Source: an uncultured Duganella sp.
GTDB lineage: Bacteria; Pseudomonadota; Gammaproteobacteria; Burkholderiales; Burkholderiaceae
Length of the DNA: 14,334 nt
Direction: 5' to 3'
NCBI GenBank assembly: GCA_946482635.1
Contig: CAMLSG010000140.1
Span: 1-14,334 of the forward strand
Both the position numbers and the translations under genes were made by a program. The first letter of the stretch is position 1. The number at the start of each line of letters is the position of its first letter. Under the pieces are notes generated by a model that saw nothing but the letters and a program-made list of their open reading frames with translations, was not told where the DNA came from and did no database searches. Below are positions 7,733 to 13,588 of the stretch, in pieces.

Positions 7733-7768
7733 AGCCAGCCGGCCGACAGGCCAAGGCTGGCTTTTTTT
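7733..7768 (+). terminator. Rho-independent terminator of the DUF6600 gene
   Basis: AGCCAGCC (7733-7740) pairs with GGCTGGCT (7755-7762), and the stem continues with GGCC/GGCC closing on a GACA loop. A run of seven T follows (7762-7768). The T-run overlaps the stop codon of the convergent CII-like gene. On the other strand the hairpin is followed by only a weak T-rich stretch, so it mainly serves the plus strand. Confidence 0.92.
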
Positions 7769-8255
7769 ATTTGCCGATCTTGGCGCGCTGGCGAATGCGC
7801 TCGCGCCACTCCCCCAGCGCCGACAGCGCGCCATGGAATTCGCGCTCGATCAGGTCGGCTTCCGCCTCCGTTACCTTGCCATCGAGCAGGGCCCCCGACA
7901 CTGCCTCCGCCACCGCGCCCACCTGGGCCATCACCTTGCACACCGTCTGCGACAGGTCGTCGTTGCTCACCTCATCGGGGATAGGGACGATAAAGGCCGC
8001 CATGCCATGCCGCGTCAGCAGCGCATGCAGCGGCAGCATGGCTTCGTGCACGCCAGCCTTGTGGCACAGGTCCACGATGGTCGAAACCTCCTCGAACGAG
8101 GGGTAATGCGAGGCGATGGTCGGCGCCAGCTTATTGCGCAGCACGTTGGCTGAAATGCCCATTTGCTGGGCAAGCGCCTCGATACCGCCGGGGAAGGTGC
8201 GCGCCACCTTGTAGAGCGCGTCGTGCTGGTTCATGTCCAGGTATTTCTTAGTCAT
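7767..8255 (-). CDS. Phage CII-like (CP76-type) regulatory protein
   Basis: A 162-residue soluble protein. The N-terminal part (DALYKVARTFPGGIEALAQQMGISANVLRNKL, then SFEEVSTIVDLC) resembles 'phage regulatory CII' / Phage_CP76 proteins, which contain a helix-turn-helix and an Asn-Lys-Leu recognition segment. The C-terminal half is helical, including the acidic DGKVTEAEADLIEREF stretch. Such proteins act as DNA-binding regulators in P2/186-like phages, but related chromosomal copies are found in betaproteobacteria. No phage gene is visible nearby. A second in-frame ATG at residue 8 (8234) is possible because neither start has a good ribosome site. It is divergent from the DUF2491 cassette across a 95-base gap and could regulate it; that is inference. 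Family call moderately sure, role unknown. Confidence 0.72.
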   Translation of the reverse strand: MTKKYLDMNQHDALYKVARTFPGGIEALAQQMGISANVLRNKLAPTIASHYPSFEEVSTIVDLCHKAGVHEAMLPLHALLTRHGMAAFIVPIPDEVSNDDLSQTVCKVMAQVGAVAEAVSGALLDGKVTEAEADLIEREFHGALSALGEWRERIRQRAKIGK

Positions 8256-8350
8256 GGTGAAGCGGGCCCTTTTTTACCGATGCAGTCGGATTGTTTGAAA
8301 GATATGCTGATTTTCATCGAAAGTTTAACTACCTGACAACGGTGAATTTC

Positions 8351-9241
8351 ATGTTCAAGCGCACTCGCTTCGCGGCCATCATGGCAATCGTGGTGGCAAT
8401 TGTAGTCGCCAACACGGCCGATGCCCGCCCAGGCGGCTCATACCGCAGCGGCTTTTCCTCGAGCCGCAGCACGGTTTCGCGCAGCGTCAGCACGCCGAGC
8501 AAGCCAGGTTTCGGCACCTTCGGCCAGCGCCAGTCGCAGCCCCCGGCTGCGGCGCGGACGCCACAGCGCGACTCGGCAATGTCCCGCGATCTTGACCGCC
8601 GCGCCGCCCAGGACCAGGCAATGCGCACCTATGACACGCGACGTGCCGCCACTACCGGCCAGGCAGCGCCCGGCAGCTTCGGCAACACCACGGCCTCCCG
8701 CACCGGGACCACGCCTCCGCTGCCTCCGCTTGATCCGGTCGTTCCCGGCGGCCGCAGCGGCGGAACTGGCGGCTACAACAACGGCGCCTATGCCCAGCAC
8801 GGCGCCCCAGGCAGTGGCGCGACCAGTGCACCGGCTCCGGTCATCGTCCGCGACAGCAGCAACGGCTGGCTGTGGGGCATCGGCGGCTTCATGCTGGGCC
8901 GTGCAGCAAGCGGCCATGCAGCTCCGGCCCCTGCTCCTGCTGCCCAGCCAGCTCCGGCGCCGGCGCCAACCGCCCAGGGTGACGTCAGCGGCAATACGGG
9001 CGCCATGGCCGATGCGGCCGGCGCGAGTGACATTGCTGGCGCTGTTGTGGAGACCGCCCGCCAGCAGCAAGTGCAAGCCCCGGCCGCCAAACCCGCTGCT
9101 CACGAATCGAGCACCCTGGCCAAGCTGGCCGTCGCCTTGCTGATCGGCGGCCTGGTCTGGCTGGCCTGGAAAGCCTTCAGGATGATGGCCGCGGCGCAGG
9201 AAGTGAAAAAGAACGCTAACTACTCGTTTGAAAGGAACTAA
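8351..9241 (+). CDS. Exported Ala/Pro/Gly-rich protein with C-terminal membrane helix
   Basis: A 296-residue protein I do not recognise. It has a signal peptide (basic KRTR, hydrophobic core 7-21, probable cleavage after ADA at 25), then a long low-complexity Ser/Arg/Gly/Pro region. Next come a short hydrophobic glycine-rich motif, GWLWGIGGFMLGR (172-184), an Ala-Pro run (189-210), and finally a membrane helix at 256-276 followed by a basic tail. This predicts a periplasmic chain anchored at its C-terminus. The WGIGGFMLGR element resembles glycine-zipper membrane segments. An open frame starts 60 bases earlier, but 8351 is chosen because the signal peptide begins there and GGTGA precedes it. 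Its stop is 3 bases before the DUF2491 gene, and the ribosome site for that gene lies in this gene's last codons, so the two form an operon. It could be a membrane partner of the DUF2491/PspA-like pair. Confidence 0.8.
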   Translation: MFKRTRFAAIMAIVVAIVVANTADARPGGSYRSGFSSSRSTVSRSVSTPSKPGFGTFGQRQSQPPAAARTPQRDSAMSRDLDRRAAQDQAMRTYDTRRAATTGQAAPGSFGNTTASRTGTTPPLPPLDPVVPGGRSGGTGGYNNGAYAQHGAPGSGATSAPAPVIVRDSSNGWLWGIGGFMLGRAASGHAAPAPAPAAQPAPAPAPTAQGDVSGNTGAMADAAGASDIAGAVVETARQQQVQAPAAKPAAHESSTLAKLAVALLIGGLVWLAWKAFRMMAAAQEVKKNANYSFERN

Positions 9242-9244
9242 GGA

Positions 9245-10036
9245 ATGGGCTGGAAAGACGCCATCGATTACCTGCGCAGCGGGGCCAAACGCCGCGGCGC
9301 CGACAGCGACGCGCCGCAGCCGGAAGACCGCGGCCTGCCGCTGGCCGCAAGGATCGGCAGCCTGGTGGAAGTGCAAGCGTCGCCCCTGCTGCGCGCCAAC
9401 GCCAACGGTTCCCTGGTCGCACTGCCGGAAGCGGAAGACAGAAGGATCCTCGCCATTTCCCAGTTCAAGCTGTCGATGGCCGGCCGCCTGTACCGCTACT
9501 ACCTGGCCAAGGGCGACGAAGACGAGCGCGAAAAGTTCCTCCAGCTTTATGTGGACGAACACGGCGAGGTGAAGGAAATCCTGTACTGCACGCAGCTGGT
9601 GCGCTTCATTCCTACCACGGCGGAAGACCAGGACGCCTTCACCGGCGCAGACGGTTGCGGCCTGGGCGACCTGCAATTCAGCCTGTGGCGCAGCCAGCTT
9701 GAGGAAAGCGGCGCCGACAGCGCGGTACTGGCAACGGCGTTTGGTGAACAGGAAGCGCTGGACTTCGAGCGCGATGTCGGCGACCCGAATGCCGGTTTCG
9801 TCCCGCCCTTCACGGGCACCGAAACCCGCATCGACGAAGCCAGCGGCATGCAGGGCCTGAAGCAAGAGCTGTACTTCATGCCCTACGCCCGGCAACTGGG
9901 CGACGGCAGCAAGGAATACCTGCTGGTCACGACTGAGATTCTCCAGAGCGTGAACGGCGATGCAAGGAAACGCGGAATTCACGTCGACTTCGTAGTGGGA
10001 ATTCCGGTGGAGCAGGAACGGCTGGTTATCCAGTAA
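9245..10036 (+). CDS. yjfK: DUF2491 family protein (YjfK-like)
   Basis: A 263-residue protein without signal peptide or membrane helix, assigned to DUF2491 from the segments LPLAARIGSLVEVQASPLLR (34-53), an acidic mid-region with an FLQLY-x-DEHG motif, and the terminal LVTTEILQSVNGDARKRGIHVDFVVG-type stretch. E. coli YjfK (219 residues) is the namesake and sits in the yjfIJKL locus next to the PspA/IM30 paralogue YjfJ; its biochemical role is not established. Here the next gene also encodes a PspA-like coiled coil, which supports the family call. The ribosome site AAAGGA overlaps the end of the upstream gene, so translation is probably coupled. The symbol is provisional. Confidence 0.78.
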   Translation: MGWKDAIDYLRSGAKRRGADSDAPQPEDRGLPLAARIGSLVEVQASPLLRANANGSLVALPEAEDRRILAISQFKLSMAGRLYRYYLAKGDEDEREKFLQLYVDEHGEVKEILYCTQLVRFIPTTAEDQDAFTGADGCGLGDLQFSLWRSQLEESGADSAVLATAFGEQEALDFERDVGDPNAGFVPPFTGTETRIDEASGMQGLKQELYFMPYARQLGDGSKEYLLVTTEILQSVNGDARKRGIHVDFVVGIPVEQERLVIQ

Positions 10037-10076
10037 ATGACCGCCGCATATTGAACTTAACTGAAAGGAAGCAAAA

Positions 10077-10847
10077 ATGAGCAACTCGAATGGCTGGGCC
10101 CTGACTGCACGACTGATTTCCAAGCACTTTGGCGCCTTGGGCGACCGCGTGTCGGAAGCCATCGCCAGTTTTGACCCGGAAACGGCGACCGAGGCCGACC
10201 GCGACCGCCTGGCCGATACCCTGCGCAGCGCCGCCCAGAAGCTGGCGCAAGCCCGTGCCGCCTTCAACAAGGAGCGCGACGATGTGGTCCGCCTGCGCAA
10301 ACTGATCGAAACCGACGAAAAAGCCACCGGCACCCTGGCCGAGCGCCTGGCCGCCGGCCAGATTTCGGAAGCGACGATCAACCTGTTCTGCGACGAGCTG
10401 GAAGCCAACAAGGGCCGCCTGCCGCAGGAAATCCAGGAAGAAGCCGACGCCCAGGCTTACATGGAAGAGCTGCAAAAGATCGTCGATGCCCTGTCGCAGC
10501 AGCTGGCCGACTTCGACGCCGCAGCGAAAAAGGCGATGCAAGCCCTGGCCCAGGCCAAGGCCCAGCGCGACCTGCAGCAAGTGCGCGCCGAGCGCCAGAG
10601 CCAGTTGGCCAACCTGTCCGGCATGCGCGGCAACACCAGCGCGCTGAACGCGTTGACCAAGCGCGCCCAGTCGATCGCCAACGAAGCCGAAGGCATGAAG
10701 ATCGTCTCCGACATCGGCCAGCGCCCTTACGACCAGGCCGCCGAAATCGAAGCGATCCGCAAATCGGTGACCAACCCGGCCAACGGCAGCGAGTCGGCCC
10801 TGGAACGCCTGCAGCGCCTGTCAAACAAGGCGCCAGAAGCCGCCTGA
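10077..10847 (+). CDS. PspA/IM30-like coiled-coil protein (YjfJ-type by context)
   Basis: A 256-residue, charged, almost wholly helical protein. An N-terminal possible amphipathic helix (WALTARLISKHFGALGDRVSEAI, about 7-29) is followed by long heptad-like coiled coil (about 40-185: LRSAAQKLAQARAAFNKERD, DELEANKGRLPQEIQEE, QAKAQRDLQQVRAERQSQ), then a linker and a short helical end with ALERLQRLSNK. This architecture and the neighbouring DUF2491 gene point to the PspA/IM30 family (E. coli YjfJ is 232 residues). The sequence is divergent, so membrane binding and ESCRT-III-like assembly are inferred, not shown. A strong AAAGGAAG site lies 6 bases before the ATG, 40 bases after the DUF2491 stop. 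The gene is followed by a strong terminator, closing the three-gene unit. Confidence 0.7.
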   Translation: MSNSNGWALTARLISKHFGALGDRVSEAIASFDPETATEADRDRLADTLRSAAQKLAQARAAFNKERDDVVRLRKLIETDEKATGTLAERLAAGQISEATINLFCDELEANKGRLPQEIQEEADAQAYMEELQKIVDALSQQLADFDAAAKKAMQALAQAKAQRDLQQVRAERQSQLANLSGMRGNTSALNALTKRAQSIANEAEGMKIVSDIGQRPYDQAAEIEAIRKSVTNPANGSESALERLQRLSNKAPEAA

Positions 10848-10896
10848 CCTTGAAAAGTGGCCCACAGGGGCCATATAGGTAACGATGTAAAATGGA

Positions 10897-10932
10897 ACCC
10901 GGCGCACTCGCACCGCGCCGGGTCTTTTTTTT
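10897..10932 (+). terminator. Rho-independent terminator after the PspA-like gene
   Basis: ACCCGGCGC (10897-10905) pairs perfectly with GCGCCGGGT (10915-10923) around a 9-base loop and is followed by TC and eight T (10925-10932). It closes the DUF2491 cassette and lies only 23 bases before the ybeD start codon, so it could also act on transcripts entering ybeD. Confidence 0.93.
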
Positions 10933-10955
10933 GTTGTTACAAGATTGGAAAAATC

Positions 10956-11234
10956 ATGATGAAACCCATCTCGCCTGAAGAGTCCCTCATTGAGTACCCG
11001 AGCGACTTCCCGATCAAGGTGATGGGCGCCACCCACGACGCCTTCGCCACCACGATTATCGAGGTAGTGGTCGAGCACGACCCGACTTTCCACGAAGGGA
11101 AGCTGGAATCGCGTCCGTCGGCAAAAGGGAATTACACCAGCCTGACCTGCACCGTGCGGGCCACCAGCCGCGAGCAGCTGGACAATATTTACCGCGCGCT
11201 GTCCGGCCACCCGATGGTCAAGATGGTGTTGTAA
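10956..11234 (+). CDS. ybeD: YbeD / DUF493 family small protein
   Basis: A 92-residue protein matching E. coli YbeD (87 residues): PSDFPIKVMGATHDAF, a central SAKGNYTSLTCTVRAT segment and the terminal MVKMVL. The family has an ACT-like alpha/beta fold and no firm function; in E. coli the gene lies beside lipB, as it does here at a distance, which suggests a link to lipoate metabolism. Two adjacent ATGs (10956, 10959) could both start it; the ribosome site is weak (TTGGAAAAATC). The last 17 bases overlap the end of the convergent LysR gene. The promoter is unclear because a strong terminator sits 23 bases upstream. Confidence 0.92.
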   Translation: MMKPISPEESLIEYPSDFPIKVMGATHDAFATTIIEVVVEHDPTFHEGKLESRPSAKGNYTSLTCTVRATSREQLDNIYRALSGHPMVKMVL

Positions 11235-12111
11235 GAAGCTGGCTGCGGGCGATTTCCGCCTTCAGCCACTCACGGAACGCCCGCACCTGCGGTTTCTGCA
11301 GGGCGCCGGGCGGACTGACCAGGTAGTAATCATCCGGGCAAGGCGACGCGATGTCGAATAGCCGCACCAACTGGCCCGACGCAATTTCCTGCATTGCCAC
11401 CACGTGGCGCACCAATGCCACTCCGTCACCGTCGGCGGCGGAGCGGATCAGCATCGACAAATCCTCGAACATCACGCCGCCGGAAGGCTCCGGCAGATCC
11501 AGTCCGGCTGCGCGGAACCAAGGCGCCCAGGGTTCGTTCGAACGCAGCAAGGTGGCCTTCGCCAAGTCCTGTGGACAGGCAGGCAGTTGCCCGTCGCGAT
11601 AGTGAGGACTCGCTACGGGATAGTAGATCTCGCCGATCAGCCGTTCCACCTCCAGCCCCGGATACTTGCCGCGCCCGAAGCGGATGCCGACATCGATCCC
11701 CTCCCGCACCAGGTCCTGCAATTGCCCGCTGGCCTGCAGGATCACCTCGATGGTCGGATGCTGCTCGATGAATTGTCCCAGCCGGGGTGCCAGCCAGCGC
11801 GCCGCAAACGATGGAATCGCCGTCACGCTCAGCCGCTGCACGCCCTCCGGCGGCCGCAATTCGGCCGCGCCATCAGCCAGCTCGGTGAGGCAGCGCGCCA
11901 CAGTCGCCGCAAAGCGCCGCGCCTCGGGCGTCGCCGTCACTTGCCGCCCATTGCGGACGAACAGTTGCACGCCCAGCTCCTCCTCCAGCCCCCGGACCTG
12001 GTGGCTGATGGCGCCATGCGTCAGGCACAGCTCCGCCGCCGCCCGCGAAAAATTCTCGTGGCGGACTGCCGCCTCGAAGGCGCGCAGGGTGGACAGGTTG
12101 GGTAGTCTCAT
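11218..12111 (-). CDS. LysR-type transcriptional regulator (GcvA-like)
   Basis: A 297-residue LTTR. The N-terminal winged helix-turn-helix covers about 5-65 (LSTLRAFEAAVRHENFSRAAAEL, HGAISHQVRGLEEELGVQLF), and a periplasmic-binding-like effector domain covers about 92-290 (LSVTAIPSFAARWLAPRLGQF, DVGIRFGRGKYPGL). The LPNLSTLRAFEAA opening and IPSFAARWL motif are typical of the GcvA/AmpR-like subgroup. The open frame extends upstream to 12195; 12111 is chosen because family members start just before this motif, although no good ribosome site is seen. It is divergent from the glutathione S-transferase gene across 98 bases, the usual arrangement for an LTTR and its target. Its 3' end overlaps ybeD by 17 bases. 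The effector is unknown. Confidence 0.9.
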   Translation of the reverse strand: MRLPNLSTLRAFEAAVRHENFSRAAAELCLTHGAISHQVRGLEEELGVQLFVRNGRQVTATPEARRFAATVARCLTELADGAAELRPPEGVQRLSVTAIPSFAARWLAPRLGQFIEQHPTIEVILQASGQLQDLVREGIDVGIRFGRGKYPGLEVERLIGEIYYPVASPHYRDGQLPACPQDLAKATLLRSNEPWAPWFRAAGLDLPEPSGGVMFEDLSMLIRSAADGDGVALVRHVVAMQEIASGQLVRLFDIASPCPDDYYLVSPPGALQKPQVRAFREWLKAEIARSQLLTTPS

Positions 12112-12138
12112 GTGAGCAATATTAGCAAGGCCGTAGAA

Positions 12139-12167
12139 AATATATCGTTTTGGCAAGCATGACGCAA
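12139..12167 (-). promoter_or_regulatory. Probable promoter of the LysR gene
   Basis: On the minus strand TTGCGT (12167-12162) is separated by 17 bases from TATATT (12144-12139), a 5/6 match to the -10 consensus; the -35 is poor (3/6). Transcription would start near 12132, about 20 bases before the start codon. The element sits in the shared LysR-GST control region, where an LTTR would be expected to bind and repress itself. Confidence 0.45.
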
Positions 12168-12177
12168 GGCATACCAT
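12150..12177 (+). promoter_or_regulatory. Possible promoter of the glutathione S-transferase gene
   Basis: TTGGCA (12150-12155, 5/6 to TTGACA) lies 16 bases before TACCAT (12172-12177, 4/6). An alternative -10, TATAAC at 12187-12192, lacks a -35. The plus-strand -35 region overlaps the minus-strand LysR promoter, so a regulator bound here could affect both. This is a weak call. Confidence 0.35.
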
Positions 12178-12209
12178 GTGAGTAAATATAACCAAGCCGG
12201 AGCCCCGCC

Positions 12210-12839
12210 ATGAGCCTCAAACTGTATGTGGACAGCCAGTTCACCAGCCCCTACGCCATTTCCGCTTTCGTCGCCCTGCGCGAAAAAGGCCTCGATTTCG
12301 AACTCGAAACCGTCGACCTGGAAGCCGGCAAGAACAAGGAACTGTCCTATACCGGCAAGGCCCTGACCGGCCGCGTGCCCTGCCTGGTGCACAACGATTT
12401 CATGCTGACCGAGTCCAGCGCCATCACCGAGTACCTGGACGAGATGTTTCCGGCCCCGGAACACCGCGCGCTCTATCCGGTGCTGCCCCAGAAACGCGCC
12501 GTCGCGCGCCAAATCCAGGCCTGGGTCCGCAGCGACCTGGGCGCACTGAGGGAAGAACGCAGCACCTACACGGTGTTCTACCGCCGCGCCGAACAGCCGC
12601 TGTCCCCCGCCGCCCAGGCGGCGGCGGATAAGCTGGTGCACCTGGCAGAACGCGTGATCGACGGCCCCTACCTGTTCGGCCGCTGGTGCATCGCCGATAC
12701 CGACCTGGCCATCATGCTGAGCCGCCTGGTGATGAACGGCGATCCTGTGCCGCAAAAGCTCAAGGATTACGTCGCGCACCAATGGCAGCGGGAGTCTTTG
12801 CAAGATTGGCTAAAGAACATCAACCTGATGCCAGCTTAA
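12210..12839 (+). CDS. yfcF: Glutathione S-transferase, YfcF type
   Basis: A 209-residue cytoplasmic glutathione S-transferase. The N-terminal thioredoxin-like domain (about 1-80) has the SPYAISAFVALREKGL segment, the cis-proline in RVPCL (Pro57) and the glutathione-binding TESSAITEYL (67-76). The helical C-terminal domain includes RQIQAWVRSDL, REERST and LFGRWCIADTDLAIM, which match E. coli YfcF (214 residues). YfcF has glutathione transferase and peroxidase activity in vitro; the natural substrate is unsettled. GGAG lies 8 bases before the start. It is divergent from the LysR gene and probably controlled by it. It lies just upstream of lipB, but with its own function. Confidence 0.92.
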   Translation: MSLKLYVDSQFTSPYAISAFVALREKGLDFELETVDLEAGKNKELSYTGKALTGRVPCLVHNDFMLTESSAITEYLDEMFPAPEHRALYPVLPQKRAVARQIQAWVRSDLGALREERSTYTVFYRRAEQPLSPAAQAAADKLVHLAERVIDGPYLFGRWCIADTDLAIMLSRLVMNGDPVPQKLKDYVAHQWQRESLQDWLKNINLMPA

Positions 12840-12891
12840 GGAAATCGGCATAAAACTGCCTAGTCATTAAGCAGCGCCAAGGCTGGAAAGG

Positions 12892-12897
12892 TATAAT
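12892..12897 (+). promoter_or_regulatory. Perfect TATAAT -10 element of lipB
   Basis: TATAAT lies at 12892-12897, ending 9 bases before the lipB ATG. A start 7 bases downstream (12904-12905) would leave a leader of only 2-3 bases. No good -35 is seen at the normal spacing. The 67-base gap between yfcF and lipB contains no terminator I can recognise. Confidence 0.6.
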
Positions 12898-12906
12898 GGC
12901 GGCCTT

Positions 12907-13575
12907 ATGCCTATTCAGCCGGCGGTCATCCGCCATCTCGGCCAAGCCGAATACGAACCAACTTTCGCAGCGATGCGCGCCTTCACCGACGCGCGCCAGG
13001 AAGATACGCCCGACGAACTGTGGATCGTCGAGCACCCGCCCGTCTATACGCTGGGCCTGGGCGCCGACCGCGGCCACCTGCTGGCCGGCGCTACGTCTAT
13101 CCCCACGGTGCAAACGGACCGCGGCGGCGAGGTGACCTTCCATGGTCCCGGCCAGGTCGTGATCTACCTGATGATGGACCTGCGCCGCAACAAGAAAGGC
13201 GGCAAGCTGTACGCCCGCCAGTTCGTCAACAAGATCGAAGAAGCGATCATCAATGTGCTGGCCGCGTATAATCTCGCCGGCGAGCGCGTTGAAGGCGCGC
13301 CCGGCATCTACATCGCCAACGGCCCGAAAAAAGGCGCCAAGATCGCCGCCCTCGGCCTGAAGGTGCGCGGCAATGGCTGCACCTACCACGGCGTATCGCT
13401 GAACGTGGGCATGGACCTGGCCCCCTTCACCTGGATCAATCCCTGCGGTTACGCAGGCCTGGAAACCATCGACATGCGTTCGATGGGCGTGGATGTCCCG
13501 CTGGCCGATGTCCAGCAGGCACTGGCCGAAGAGCTGGTACGCCAGCTCCAAGTGGCCGAACCTGAATTAACTTGA
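12907..13575 (+). CDS. lipB: Octanoyl-[acyl carrier protein]:protein octanoyltransferase LipB
   Basis: Transfers octanoyl from acyl carrier protein to lipoyl domains of 2-oxoacid dehydrogenases and the glycine cleavage H protein, the first step of endogenous lipoate synthesis. The 222-residue protein has all the family landmarks: [10 protein letters not shown] (41-50), [12 protein letters not shown] (72-83), the catalytic lysine in AKIAALG (Lys145), [11 protein letters not shown] (157-167) and the catalytic cysteine in NPCGYAGLE (Cys180). The start is fixed by the conserved I-R-H-L-G segment at residues 8-12, which would be lost with the next ATG. There is no ribosome site before it, and a -10 element lies immediately upstream. 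It is complete, and lipA begins 13 bases after its stop. Confidence 0.97.
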   Translation: MPIQPAVIRHLGQAEYEPTFAAMRAFTDARQEDTPDELWIVEHPPVYTLGLGADRGHLLAGATSIPTVQTDRGGEVTFHGPGQVVIYLMMDLRRNKKGGKLYARQFVNKIEEAIINVLAAYNLAGERVEGAPGIYIANGPKKGAKIAALGLKVRGNGCTYHGVSLNVGMDLAPFTWINPCGYAGLETIDMRSMGVDVPLADVQQALAEELVRQLQVAEPELT

Positions 13576-13588
13576 AAGCAAAGCAGCC

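Noticed and set aside
7767..8255. Prophage remnant around the CII-like gene
   Set aside because: No integrase, structural, lysis or attachment-site sequence is visible on either side; base composition seems continuous with the neighbours.
8438..10411. 657-codon minus-strand open frame across the DUF2491 cassette
   Set aside because: It crosses three plus-strand genes with convincing starts and ribosome sites; its composition (Arg/Ala/Val/Gln) is that of an antisense shadow.
12896..13135. Alternative frame starting with ATG at 12896 before lipB
   Set aside because: It has a passable ribosome site, but the product is unrelated to anything and overlaps lipB out of frame; treated as a decoy start only.
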